Shown piece by piece: positions 33,600-41,610 of a DNA stretch of 64,000 nt; position 1 is the first letter of the stretch; every line of letters starts with the position of its first letter. The translations under genes and the position numbers were made by a program. The DNA lies in contig PLJC01000008.1 of NCBI GenBank assembly GCA_003139545.1, positions 151,464 through 215,463 on the forward strand. Direction: 5' to 3'. Under the pieces are notes generated by a model. It had not been told where the DNA came from, searched no databases, and saw only the letters and a program-made list of their open reading frames with translations. This DNA is from Actinomycetota bacterium. Its GTDB lineage: Bacteria; Actinomycetota; Thermoleophilia; Gaiellales; Gaiellaceae.

Positions 33600-34643
33600 G
33601 TGTTCGAGGACCTGCTGCACGCCTGGGACGGCGAAGAGGCGGTCATCCGCTTCGACGCCGACAGCGGCGCGTGGATGTTCGTGTGCATTCACTCGACCGC
33701 ACTCGGCCCCGGCGGCGGCGGCACGCGGCTGCGCGTGTACCCCACGGCAGCCGACGGTCTCGCGGACGCGATGCGCCTGTCCGGCGCGATGACGCGGAAG
33801 TTCGCGGCCGCGGACATCCCGCGCGGCGGCGCGAAAGCGGTGCTCGCAGTTCCCGAGCTCCCGACCGGCGACGCGCGCCGGCGGTTGCTCCTTCGCTATG
33901 GCGACCTCGTCGCGTCGCTCGGCGGGACGTATCGCACAGCCGGGGACATGAACATCACTCCCGCCGACCTCGACGTCGTCGCCGAGCGCTGCCCATGGGT
34001 GTACGGGACGACCGGGAAGGGCGGGAACAGCGCGCGCGGCACCGCGGTCGGAACGCTGTACGCAATCCGCGCGACGGTCGAGTACGTCTTCGGCTCGCCG
34101 GAGCTCGCCGGGTTGCGCGTGCTCGTGCAGGGTGCCGGCTCGGTCGGCGCCGATCTCGTGCGCCTGCTGCAGGCCGGCGGTGCGCAGGTGCTCGTCTCCG
34201 ACGTCGACGAGGCGCGTGCGGCAACGACAGGCGCCACCGTCGTCGCAGCCGACGCCGTGATCGGCGCCGAGTGCGACCTGTACTCGCCGTGCGCCGTCGG
34301 TGGAACGCTCAACGCCGACACGATTCCGCGGCTACGCTGCCGCGCGGTCGCAGGCTGCGCGAACAATCAGCTCGCCGAGCCGGAAGACGCCGACCGGCTG
34401 CACGCTGCGGGAATCCTGTACGCGCCGGACTACGTCGTGAATGCGGGCGGCGTCATCCAGCTCGTCGGCCTCGAGGATCTCGGATGGACCGAGGCCGAGC
34501 TCGACCAGGGCCTTGCGCGAATCGGCGAAACCCTGCGCACGCTGTTCCGCACTGCGTCGGAGGACGGCATCACGCCTGCCGCGGCGGCAGAGCGACTCGC
34601 CGCCGCGCGCGTGACCGCAGCTCAGGGCCAGACCGGCAAGTAG
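33600..34643 (+). CDS. Leu/Phe/Val/Glu dehydrogenase family protein
   Basis: A 347-residue NAD(P)-dependent amino-acid dehydrogenase, about the length of leucine and phenylalanine dehydrogenases. The substrate domain has GPGGGGTRLRVY and the catalytic Lys region RGGAKAVL. The nucleotide-binding domain has the Rossmann motif VQGAGSVGADL, and AGCANNQLAEP completes the family signature. Leucine or branched-chain amino-acid oxidation is the likeliest reaction. GTG 33600 has AAGGCAGG about 13 bases upstream. It points opposite to the surrounding core cluster, with L25 divergent and a kinase-like gene overlapping its 3' end by 22 bases. Confidence 0.88.
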   Translation: MFEDLLHAWDGEEAVIRFDADSGAWMFVCIHSTALGPGGGGTRLRVYPTAADGLADAMRLSGAMTRKFAAADIPRGGAKAVLAVPELPTGDARRRLLLRYGDLVASLGGTYRTAGDMNITPADLDVVAERCPWVYGTTGKGGNSARGTAVGTLYAIRATVEYVFGSPELAGLRVLVQGAGSVGADLVRLLQAGGAQVLVSDVDEARAATTGATVVAADAVIGAECDLYSPCAVGGTLNADTIPRLRCRAVAGCANNQLAEPEDADRLHAAGILYAPDYVVNAGGVIQLVGLEDLGWTEAELDQGLARIGETLRTLFRTASEDGITPAAAAERLAAARVTAAQGQTGK

Positions 34644-35086
34644 AGCGACAGCTTCGAACCACCGCCCGGAGTCGAGGCGATCCGAACGTCTGCACCGTTC
34701 GAGACCGCGAGCTTGTGCACCGTGGCGAGCACGGGACTTGCGGCGCCGTCGGTGACGTAGAAGGGGGCGTACGGTCCCGGCAGGCTGATCGCCGACGTGC
34801 CCGGCCCGGTGTCGGCGACCGTCAGCTCGATGCTTCCCTCATGAGCGGAGGCGCGCACGACGATCCGCCCGCCCTCCGGCATCGCCTCCGCGGCGGCACG
34901 AACCACGTCGATGACGATGTTGCAAAGAACGCTTCCATTGAAGCGCGCCGGCGGGAGGCCCGGCTCGCACTCGACCACGAGATCGACGTACGGCCCGGCG
35001 AGACGACCGAGCAGCCTGCGCATGTCGGCGAGCGTGGCGTCGACATGGAGCGGCTGCATGAGCTTCATCGTCGTCAAGGTCGGCAA
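34622..35086 (-). CDS. Stand-alone histidine-kinase-type ATPase domain, partly degenerate
   Basis: A 154-residue protein corresponding to a short HisKA-like linker and an HATPase_c domain. The G1-like motif TVADTGPGTS is present, but the N-box position reads VVRAAAEAMPEGG without the usual Asn, and no phosphoacceptor His motif is seen. It could be an anti-sigma-like or phosphotransfer accessory. TTG 35086 and ATG 35068 are possible starts. A PAS-LuxR gene lies upstream on the same strand, separated by a palindrome-flanked element. Confidence 0.65.
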   Translation of the reverse strand: MPTLTTMKLMQPLHVDATLADMRRLLGRLAGPYVDLVVECEPGLPPARFNGSVLCNIVIDVVRAAAEAMPEGGRIVVRASAHEGSIELTVADTGPGTSAISLPGPYAPFYVTDGAASPVLATVHKLAVSNGADVRIASTPGGGSKLSLYLPVWP

Positions 35087-35095
35087 CGCCGCGCG

Positions 35096-35220
35096 TGACC
35101 CGTTTGGGTCAGTTCGTCCAGACGGGCAAAGCCAGCGTCCGCAAGTACTTGCCTCCGAAGCACATCCACACCGTCATGGTCGCGGTGGAATCAGAGGCTG
35201 CGCCTGACCCGCCTGGGTCA
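35096..35220. repeat. Element bounded by two TGACCC-N4-GGGTCA palindromes
   Basis: TGACCCGTTTGGGTCA (35096-35111) and TGACCCGCCTGGGTCA (35205-35220) are 16-base palindromes at the two ends of the gap between two leftward genes. A 12-base perfect palindrome GCAAGTACTTGC (35141-35152) lies between. On the minus strand a 22-codon reading frame begins MTVWMCFGG and stops at the left palindrome. No target duplication or transposase is visible. It may be a short mobile repeat, a pair of operator sites, or a small coding element. Confidence 0.6.
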
Positions 35221-35225
35221 GACCG

Positions 35226-35864
35226 TCACAGGAGGCCGTGCTGCCGCGCGTGCGCGACGGCGGCCACACGCGAGCTCTGACGGAGGCGCTTCAGCAGGCC
35301 ACGGATGTGGTTGCGGGCGGTCTCGCGGCGGACGCCGAGCTGCTCCGCGATCTGCGCGGTCGACGCGCCCTGGCCTAGGAGCTGCAGGACCTCGTGCTGC
35401 CGCGGCGTGAGGCGCGGCTCGCGCGCAGGCGGAGGTTTCGCCGCGAGCTCGCCGGGTGGCGCGACGACGCCGAAGACTCCGGCGAAGCAGCAGCCGTTCG
35501 TCAGCGGAACGGAATTGATCTCCACCGGGATCCGGCGACCGTTCCGGTCGAGGATGCTGATCTCGTAGTGCGTCGCCTTGCCGGCGAGCCGCTTCAGCGC
35601 GTGCTGCTCCTCTGCCTTGCGGCGCGACTCGGGTGCGACGACGTCGAGGACGTTGTGCCCGACGACGTCGCCGACGAGACCGCGGAGGCGATCGTTCTCC
35701 CAGAGCACGCGCGCATCCTCCGAAAGGAGATACGCCGGGATGGGGACCTGTTCGAGCGCAGCGCTCAAGTCGGTCCCGAGCTCTGCGAGGGCCGCATGCA
35801 AGCCGAACGACGGTTCGGCGTTCACCGCACTGCGAATGATCCGCCTCACGGCGGCCGGGGTCAA
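35226..35864 (-). CDS. PAS-LuxR transcriptional regulator (possible frameshift at 5' end)
   Basis: A 212-residue regulator: PAS domain (about 35-130, ALEQVPIPAYLLSEDARVLWEN to GVFGVV) and a LuxR-type helix-turn-helix (about 148-205, LTPRQHEVLQLLGQGASTAQIAEQLGV). It probably senses a small ligand and binds DNA. The start is unclear: TTG 35864 follows an in-frame TGA directly. In another frame ATG 35949, one base after AGGAGG, opens a plausible 30-residue N-terminus that would join this gene if the CCCC run at 35857-35860 had one base fewer. Its neighbours are also signalling genes. Confidence 0.8.
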   Translation of the reverse strand: MTPAAVRRIIRSAVNAEPSFGLHAALAELGTDLSAALEQVPIPAYLLSEDARVLWENDRLRGLVGDVVGHNVLDVVAPESRRKAEEQHALKRLAGKATHYEISILDRNGRRIPVEINSVPLTNGCCFAGVFGVVAPPGELAAKPPPAREPRLTPRQHEVLQLLGQGASTAQIAEQLGVRRETARNHIRGLLKRLRQSSRVAAVAHARQHGLL

Positions 35865-35963
35865 TCAGTGGTCGATTCGGGTCATACGGGTGCAGTCCGC
35901 CTATCTCGGTCGCGACGTTCGGCTCGACGCCCGGGTCAGCGAACTTCATGCCTCCTAGAACAA

Positions 35964-36401
35964 CTAGCTCTCGCCGCCACTGGCTGTCCCGCGGATCGTC
36001 GGCCAGTACGGCGGAACCTCCTCGATCTTGAGAGAAGCTTTGCTTCGATCGGCGATCTCCTCCGCGGCTCGCCGCCATTGCTCGGAGCGTCGGGAGAACG
36101 TCACGGCTCGCGGATCGCGAATCGTTGTGAGGTACTCGGTCTGTTCGATTCCCGATCGGGGAGCAAGGAGTTGCACGTAGCCGCCAAGCTTGCGTGCCGG
36201 CGCGAATCGAACGAGTCCGATCTCGTGCCACGACATGCATACATCGGGATCTCGGCGCTTACGCACGATGACTCCGCGGAGCCCCCGCCGGATGGCGACT
36301 CCCTCGGAGTCGAGGATCAAAGTGCCGTTCCACCCGCGAAGTGACCGGCTCTGCACCGACCGATCGTAAACGCGCGACCAAAGCGACGACAGCAGGCTCA
36401 C
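35964..36401 (-). CDS. Hypothetical PH-like/DUF4429-like protein
   Basis: A 145-residue protein. Strands such as WNGTLILDSEGVAIRRG, SWHEIGLVRFAPAR and YVQLLAP followed by TIRDPRAVTFSRR resemble bacterial PH-fold (DUF4429/SHOCT-type) domains; this is a resemblance, not a firm match. Codon usage has more A/T-ending codons than its neighbours, suggesting an accessory gene. GTG 36401 abuts a strong hairpin with a cUUCGg loop, so either translation is controlled or the true start lies downstream. Confidence 0.6.
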   Translation of the reverse strand: MSLLSSLWSRVYDRSVQSRSLRGWNGTLILDSEGVAIRRGLRGVIVRKRRDPDVCMSWHEIGLVRFAPARKLGGYVQLLAPRSGIEQTEYLTTIRDPRAVTFSRRSEQWRRAAEEIADRSKASLKIEEVPPYWPTIRGTASGGES

Positions 36402-36545
36402 GTGGGTGGGGATGCCCGAAGGGCACCACCGCCCACGCAGAACGACGCTTCGCCGACACGCCTTCGTAAGAGGACGCGGGCTTTGCTCGCGTCCGCTCCG
36501 CGAAGCGGAACCTTCAATCGAACGAAGAGCGCAGCTCTTCGTTCG
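36402..36545. repeat. Array of four hairpins between prs and the next gene
   Basis: Four inverted repeats fill the gap. They are 36402-36436 (16-bp stem, three mismatched or G-T positions, loop GAA), 36472-36494 (10-bp stem, loop TTT), 36492-36509 (6-bp stem) and 36519-36545 (perfect 12-bp stem CGAACGAAGAGC, loop GCA). They lie just downstream of prs. None is followed by a clear T-run, so they could be a composite terminator/RNA stabiliser or REP-like palindromes. Confidence 0.75.
36519..36545 (-). terminator. Possible prs 3' hairpin (no U-tract)
   Basis: A perfect 12-bp stem with a three-base loop starts five bases after the prs stop codon. Intrinsic terminators usually have a following U-run, which is missing here; it may instead block 3' exonucleases. 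Confidence 0.4.
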
Positions 36546-36549
36546 ACGA

Positions 36550-37551
36550 CTAGAACAGCTGGTTTTCGCCGCCGAAAATGGCGGAAACCGAGTCGTCGGC
36601 GAAGACGTTCATGATCGTCTCGGCCAGGAGCTGCGCCACCGGGAGAATCGTCATGTTCGGCGGCACCTCGAGCGGGTTCACCGGCACCGTGTCGGTGACG
36701 ACGATCCCGTCGATCGGCGCATGCTGGAAGCGCTCGAGCGCGCCGCCGCAGAACACGCCGTGCGTGGCGAACACCCACACGCCCTTCACGCCCTGCGCAC
36801 GCAGCGCGTTGACGTTCGCGATCAGCGTGCCGCCGGTCATGATCACGTCGTCGCCGACGATCGCGATCTTGTCGCGCACCTTGCCGGTGATCTCCGTGAC
36901 CTCGGCCAGGTCGCGCTCCGGCCGCGTCTTGTGCATGATCGCGAAGTCGGCCTCGATCATCTCCGCGAAGCGGACTGCCATCTTCGCGCGGCCTTCGTCG
37001 GGTGCGACCGAGACGATCTCCGGCCCGGTGAGGCCGAGATCGCGGAAGTGGCGCGCGAACAACGGCAGCGCCGTCATGTGGTCGACCGGGATGGTGAAGA
37101 AGCCCTGAATCTGGCCGGCGTGCAGATCCATCGTCAGGACGCGGTCGGCGCCGGCGAGCTGGACCATGTCGGCGACGAGGCGCGCCGAGATCGGCTCGCG
37201 CGGCCGCGCCTTGCGGTCCTGGCGCGCGTACGGGAAGAGCGGCATGACCGCTGTGATGCGCGTCGCCGACGCGAGCTTCGCCGCCTGGATCATGAACATG
37301 AGCTCCATCAGGTTGCGGTCGACCGGTTGGCACCCGGTCTGCACGATGAAGATGTCGGCGCCGCGGATCGATTCGAGGTACCGGGTGTACGTCTCGCCGT
37401 TCGCGAACGTGTCGACCTCGACGTCGCCGAGTTCGACGCCGAGCCTCTCGGCGATCTGCGCGGCGAGATCGGGGTGCGAGCGGCCGGCGAACACCATCAG
37501 CCGCTTCTGCGGTCCGCGCTCGATCCAGTGACCCGTCGCCGGTTCGGTCAT
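36550..37551 (-). CDS. prs: Ribose-phosphate pyrophosphokinase (PRPP synthase)
   Basis: A 333-residue enzyme making PRPP from ribose 5-phosphate and ATP. Conserved parts: FAGRSHPDLAAQIAERL at the N-terminus, DTFANGE, PYARQDRK, the LTMDLHAGQIQGFF segment, and the PRPP loop VGDDVIMTGGTL. ATG 37551 is preferred because GGAGAAGG lies five bases upstream. ATG 37605 would overlap glmU by 23 bases and has a weaker site. It follows glmU on the same strand, as in many bacteria. Confidence 0.94.
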   Translation of the reverse strand: MTEPATGHWIERGPQKRLMVFAGRSHPDLAAQIAERLGVELGDVEVDTFANGETYTRYLESIRGADIFIVQTGCQPVDRNLMELMFMIQAAKLASATRITAVMPLFPYARQDRKARPREPISARLVADMVQLAGADRVLTMDLHAGQIQGFFTIPVDHMTALPLFARHFRDLGLTGPEIVSVAPDEGRAKMAVRFAEMIEADFAIMHKTRPERDLAEVTEITGKVRDKIAIVGDDVIMTGGTLIANVNALRAQGVKGVWVFATHGVFCGGALERFQHAPIDGIVVTDTVPVNPLEVPPNMTILPVAQLLAETIMNVFADDSVSAIFGGENQLF

Positions 37552-37582
37552 GACGGCCTTCTCCAGCCCGGGCAGCGCAATG

Positions 37583-38866
37583 TCAGTCGCTGTCACGCTT
37601 TCCATGCCTGTCGTAGACCCACCCTTCCTTCGTCTCCTGCCGCGGGGCGAACCCGGCGAGCGATCCCGGAGGGACATCATCGGTGATGACCGCGCCCGGT
37701 GCAATCCAAGCATCGTCGCCAACGTCGACAGGAGCATCGAACGTATTGTCGACGCCGGTCCTGACGTTACTGCCGATCCGGGTCTTGGCCTTGGGCTCCC
37801 CCGGCTCGTGCTTGAAGTTGGCGGTGATGTTCCCGGCGGCGATGTTCGTGTCCTCCCCGATCTCGGCATCCCCGATGTATGAGAGGTGCGGCACTTTCGT
37901 CCGGGCCCCGATGGTGGACGCCTTGACCTCGACGAACGTCCCGATCTTCGCGCCCTCGCCGACCACCGTCCCGGGCCGGACGTAGGCGAACGGGCCGATC
38001 TCGACGCCGCCCGCGATGCGGATCGGGCCGCGCAGGACGCTGAACGGATGGATCGTGACGTCCGGCTCGATCTCGATGCCCGCGTCAATCCAGGTCGAGG
38101 CCGGGTCGACGATGGTGACCCCGGCGAGCATGTGCGCCTCGTTGATCCGGTCGCGGAGCGCCTCGGCGGCGAGCGCGAGCTCGGCGCGCGTGTTGATCCC
38201 CTCCACCTCGAAGGGATCCGCCGCCACGTGGACGGCGACCACCTCGCCATCGCCGACGAGCAGGCCGAGCGTGTCGGTGATGTACAGCTCACCCTGGGCG
38301 TTGTGCGGCTCGAGCCGGTCGAGGACGGGCCAGAGCGCCGCGCCTCTGAAGACGTAGATGCCGGAGTTGACCTCGCCGAGCGCGAGCTCCTCCTCGCTCG
38401 CGTCGGCGGCCTCGACGATCCGTGCGAGCCGGCCGTCCCGGTCGCGCACGATGCGCCCGTACGCGCGGGCGTCGGCGGGCTCGAACGAGAGCACCGTGGC
38501 GGCGGCGCCGGCACGGCGGTGTGTGTCGACGAGCGCGAGCACCGTCCCGGCCGTGAGCGCGGGCACGTCGCCGTTCAGCACGAGCACGTCTCCGTCCGCG
38601 CCCTCGAGGGCGGCGCGCGCGGCGCGCACGGCATCGCCGGTGCCGAGCGCCGCTTCCTGGACCGCCACCTCGAGGTCGTCATAGGAGCCCGCGCTGTCCG
38701 GCGACGCGACGACGACGATGCGCGCGACGCCTGCATCGCGAGCGGCAGCGATCACCCAGTCGACCATGCGGCGGCCCAGGAGTGGGTGCAGGTGCTTCGG
38801 CGTCGCGCTCTTCATGCGCGTGCCGAGGCCGCCGGCCATTACGACTGCTGCGAGGTCGTCTGCCAT
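37583..38866 (-). CDS. glmU: GlmU bifunctional UDP-GlcNAc pyrophosphorylase/acetyltransferase
   Basis: A 427-residue enzyme making UDP-N-acetylglucosamine for peptidoglycan. The N-terminal uridyltransferase domain carries VMAGGLGTRMKS, and VLNGDVPAL is the metal/nucleotide site. A left-handed beta-helix follows (about 245-410) with the PHLSYIGDAEIG and NITANFKHEPG segments of the acetyltransferase active site. It is somewhat shorter than the usual 450-490 residues. A tRNA-Gln gene lies 12 bases upstream on the same strand. Confidence 0.93.
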   Translation of the reverse strand: MADDLAAVVMAGGLGTRMKSATPKHLHPLLGRRMVDWVIAAARDAGVARIVVVASPDSAGSYDDLEVAVQEAALGTGDAVRAARAALEGADGDVLVLNGDVPALTAGTVLALVDTHRRAGAAATVLSFEPADARAYGRIVRDRDGRLARIVEAADASEEELALGEVNSGIYVFRGAALWPVLDRLEPHNAQGELYITDTLGLLVGDGEVVAVHVAADPFEVEGINTRAELALAAEALRDRINEAHMLAGVTIVDPASTWIDAGIEIEPDVTIHPFSVLRGPIRIAGGVEIGPFAYVRPGTVVGEGAKIGTFVEVKASTIGARTKVPHLSYIGDAEIGEDTNIAAGNITANFKHEPGEPKAKTRIGSNVRTGVDNTFDAPVDVGDDAWIAPGAVITDDVPPGSLAGFAPRQETKEGWVYDRHGKRDSD

Positions 38867-38878
38867 GTCAGTGAAGAG

Positions 38879-38952
38879 TGGCTGGGGCGCCAGGATTCGA
38901 ACCTGGGATCACGGGACCAAAACCCGTTGCCTTACCACTTGGCCACGCCCCA
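38879..38952 (-). tRNA. tRNA-Gln (anticodon TTG)
   Basis: On the minus strand the acceptor arm TGGGGCG pairs with CGCCCCA. The anticodon stem ACGGG/CCCGT encloses loop TTTTGGT, giving anticodon TTG (Gln, CAA codons), and the T-arm is CCAGG-TTCGAAT-CCTGG. A discriminator G and an encoded CCA end follow. The tRNA body is 71 bases plus CCA. It lies 12 bases before the glmU start and 15 bases after a small membrane protein gene, all in one direction. Confidence 0.95.
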
Positions 38953-38967
38953 TCAGGGGTCGGAATC

Positions 38968-39327
38968 TTAGCGCCGGTCCGTGAAGACGAAGAACAGGGC
39001 GACGAGCGCGAACAGGCACACGAACACGATCGCCGTCCAGAAGACGACGAAGGCGAGAATGGCCGCAACCACGGCCAGGAGCTGCGATACGGCGAAGATC
39101 CACGAGGACTGGTGGAAGGTGTCCGAGCGCGTCCGCCGGCCTCCGTACCAGTAGAGAATGACCGCCGCGATCGCGAGGGCGATGACCGTGATGCGGGAGA
39201 CGTCGTGGAAGACCGCGACGATGATCGCCTCGGCGGCGGCGATCCAGAGAGCGATGCGCGTACGCCGCGACCGGAGCCAGCGGCCAGACCTGCTCGTCCC
39301 GTGCTCGATCGCGTGCGACGAGTCCAT
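38968..39327 (-). CDS. Hypothetical membrane protein (three to four helices)
   Basis: A 119-residue protein with a basic N-terminal stretch (RSGRWLRSRRTR) followed by hydrophobic helices at about 25-45, 47-62 and 78-113. No family recognised. ATG 39327 lies eight bases after the ispE stop; GTG 39348 upstream would overlap ispE. It stands between ispE and tRNA-Gln within the leftward core cluster. Confidence 0.65.
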   Translation of the reverse strand: MDSSHAIEHGTSRSGRWLRSRRTRIALWIAAAEAIIVAVFHDVSRITVIALAIAAVILYWYGGRRTRSDTFHQSSWIFAVSQLLAVVAAILAFVVFWTAIVFVCLFALVALFFVFTDRR

Positions 39328-39335
39328 GAGCCGTA

Positions 39336-40151
39336 TCAACCGTACCACGCAGGTGCGGTCAGCCAGCTCTCGCCGGCGGCCTTCAGCGCGCGCTGCGCCT
39401 CCTGCGCGCGTTCCTTGTGATGGAAGAGCGCGTACACGGCCGGGCCCGCGCCGGTGACGTCGGCGCGGAACGCGCCGAGTGCGCGCAGCTCGTCGGCGAG
39501 CGGCGACGAGGCGAGGTCGTTCGGCGGCAAGGCGGCGAGGTCGCGCGGCCGGCGGACTTCGTCCAGCGCAGCGAGGAGCGCCGCGCGGCGCTCGTCGAAG
39601 CCGGCGGCGCCGTCGCGAAGGTCGAAGGCCGCGTACACGGAGGCCGTCGACGGCTTCTGGACGAGGCGCGGGACGAGGAGTACGACCCAGAAGTCCTGCG
39701 GCAGGTCGAGTGGCTTGAGGACGCGGCCGTCGCCCGTCCCGAGCTGCGGGCCGTCGACGAGGAAGAACGGCACGTCGGCGCCGAGGCCCGCCGCCATCTC
39801 GCGCAGGTCGGCGTCCGGCAGCGGCTCGGCGAGCGTCGCGTTCGCGAGCCGGAGCGCGGTGGCGGCGTCGGAGCTGCCGCCGCCGATGCCGGCCGCAATC
39901 GGCAGTCGCTTCTCGATGCGCACGTGCCAGCGAGGCTCGACCCCGGCGCGCGCGGCAAGGGCCTCGAGTGCGCCCCGGACGAGCGTGTCTGCGTCGAAGC
40001 CTTCGACGAGCAGCTCGGGGGCAGGCTCGAGCTCGAGGCGGTCGGCGATCGCGAGCCGCTGATACACGGTGGCGACCTCGTGCTTGCCGTCGTCTCGTGT
40101 CGGACCGACGACGAGTGCGAGGTTGATCTTCGCCGCTGCCGACGCTCTCAT
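39336..40151 (-). CDS. ispE: IspE, 4-diphosphocytidyl-2-C-methyl-D-erythritol kinase
   Basis: A 271-residue GHMP kinase of the non-mevalonate isoprenoid pathway. AKINLAL with the active-site Lys is at the N-terminus, the ATP loop LPIAAGIGGGSSDAA is in the middle with the following GADVPFF Asp, and the third motif VTGAGPAVYAL is near the end. The start overlaps the rsmA stop (ATGA). The order rsmA-ispE is conserved in actinobacteria. Confidence 0.94.
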   Translation of the reverse strand: MRASAAAKINLALVVGPTRDDGKHEVATVYQRLAIADRLELEPAPELLVEGFDADTLVRGALEALAARAGVEPRWHVRIEKRLPIAAGIGGGSSDAATALRLANATLAEPLPDADLREMAAGLGADVPFFLVDGPQLGTGDGRVLKPLDLPQDFWVVLLVPRLVQKPSTASVYAAFDLRDGAAGFDERRAALLAALDEVRRPRDLAALPPNDLASSPLADELRALGAFRADVTGAGPAVYALFHHKERAQEAQRALKAAGESWLTAPAWYG

Positions 40152-40894
40152 CGCAGCGCCTCGGCGAGCGCGACGAACTCGGGAGGTGCGAGCGCCTCTG
40201 CGCGCGTGGACGCGTTGCGGCCTATCGCGTCGAGCGCGGCCGTCGCCGCTGCGCGTGACGCGACGCCCGCGAGCTCGAGCGAGTTGGGGAGCGTCTTGCG
40301 GCGGTGCGCAAATGCGGCGCCCACGACGTCCTTCACGCGCGCGAAATCTTCCGGCATGGACGCGCGGCGGAACGCGACGAGCGCCGAGTCGACGTTCGGC
40401 CGCGGACGAAAGACCGTGCGCGAGACGGGATGGAAGCCCGTCCGCTCGCACACGAGCTGCACGAGCACCGACACGGCGCCGTACGCCTTCGTGTTGGGCG
40501 AAGCGAAGAACCGGTCGGCGACCTCGCGCTGCACCATCACGCACCACAGGGAGATGTTGGGGAGACCGTCGAGGCTCTCCGCGATGATCGGCGTCGCGAC
40601 GTTGTACGGCAGGTTGGACACGAGCTTCGTCGCGTCCTGCGGCAGCTCGACCCTGAGCGCGTCGCCGAAGACCACGTCGACGTTCTCACCGAGCCCATGC
40701 AGCATCGGCTCGAGCTCCTGGTCGATCTCGACCGCATGCACGTGTCGAACGCGCTGGGCGAGATAGCGCGTCAACACTCCGTGTCCCGGCCCGATCTCGA
40801 GGACGACGTCCTCCGGAGCGAGCGCGGCGAGGCGGCCGATGACGCCGAGGATGTTCTCGTCGACGAGGAAGTGCTGGCCGTATTCCTTCTTCAC
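40148..40894 (-). CDS. rsmA: RsmA (KsgA) 16S rRNA adenine dimethyltransferase
   Basis: A 248-residue methyltransferase that dimethylates two adjacent adenines in the 3' helix of 16S rRNA. Motifs: GQHFLVD at the N-terminus, SAM loop LEIGPGHGVLT, acidic VEID, and catalytic NLPYNVATPI. GTG 40894 is preferred because it overlaps the tatD stop as GTGA; ATG 40906 would overlap tatD by 16 bases. It belongs to the coupled metG-tatD-rsmA-ispE series. Confidence 0.94.
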   Translation of the reverse strand: MKKEYGQHFLVDENILGVIGRLAALAPEDVVLEIGPGHGVLTRYLAQRVRHVHAVEIDQELEPMLHGLGENVDVVFGDALRVELPQDATKLVSNLPYNVATPIIAESLDGLPNISLWCVMVQREVADRFFASPNTKAYGAVSVLVQLVCERTGFHPVSRTVFRPRPNVDSALVAFRRASMPEDFARVKDVVGAAFAHRRKTLPNSLELAGVASRAAATAALDAIGRNASTRAEALAPPEFVALAEALR

Positions 40895-41610
40895 AGTCCG
40901 AAGCATGCGGTGGCGTTGCCGTCGATACGACGTTCGAGCTCCGCTGCGTCCTCCCCACGCGCCTGCGCGAGCGCGGCCAGCGTGTACATGACGTACGCGG
41001 GCTCGTTGCGGCGGCCGCGCACCGGCTGGGGCGCGAGATACGGCGAGTCGGTCTCCGCGAGAATCCGGTCGGCAGGCACCTGGGTCGCCGCGACGCGGAG
41101 CTCGCTCGCGTTCGGGAACGTCGCGTTCCCGGCGAACGACACGTACCAGCCGCGCTCGAGCGCCGTCGGCAGCAGGTGCGGCGAGGAGAAGCAGTGCAGG
41201 ACGACGGTTCCGTCGAACGCGGAGAGAGCAGCAAGGGTGTCGCCGTCGGCCGCGCGCGTGTGGATGACAACGGGTTTCCCCAGCTCGGCGGCGAGACCGA
41301 GCTGGGACTCGAACATATACCGCTGCGCCTCGGGTGTGGCGTAGTCGCGGTACCAGTCGAGGCCGATCTCGCCCACGGCGACCACCTTCGGGTGCTGCTG
41401 CAGGCGGCGGATCTCGTCGAGGTCGCCGGTCTCGGCCTCGTGCGGGTGGACGCCGACGACGGCGTACACGTCCTCGAATCGCTCCGCGAGCTCGACCGCC
41501 TGCGCGGCGCCGATGGTGAGGATGCGCGTCACGCCCGCGTCGCGGGCTCGCGCGACGACGTCGGCGGGATCGTCGTAGAGCGCGTCGAGGTGCGCGTGCG
41601 TGTCGATCAC
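40891..41610 (-). CDS. tatD: TatD-family metal-dependent hydrolase (DNase)
   Basis: A 239-residue TIM-barrel hydrolase. Metal ligands are visible in DTHAHLD (first strand), [11 protein letters not shown] (Glu), VIHTRAAD (His), LHCFSS (His) and LAETDSPYL (Asp). TatD proteins have 3'-5' exonuclease/DNase activity. GTG 41610 overlaps the metG stop (GTGA). In mycobacteria rpfB lies between tatD and ksgA; here it is absent. Confidence 0.92.
   Translation of the reverse strand: MIDTHAHLDALYDDPADVVARARDAGVTRILTIGAAQAVELAERFEDVYAVVGVHPHEAETGDLDEIRRLQQHPKVVAVGEIGLDWYRDYATPEAQRYMFESQLGLAAELGKPVVIHTRAADGDTLAALSAFDGTVVLHCFSSPHLLPTALERGWYVSFAGNATFPNASELRVAATQVPADRILAETDSPYLAPQPVRGRRNEPAYVMYTLAALAQARGEDAAELERRIDGNATACFGL

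Noticed and set aside
35149..35285. Rightward ORF overlapping the TGACCC element
   Set aside because: No start signal, no plausible protein pattern, and its frame includes both palindromes.
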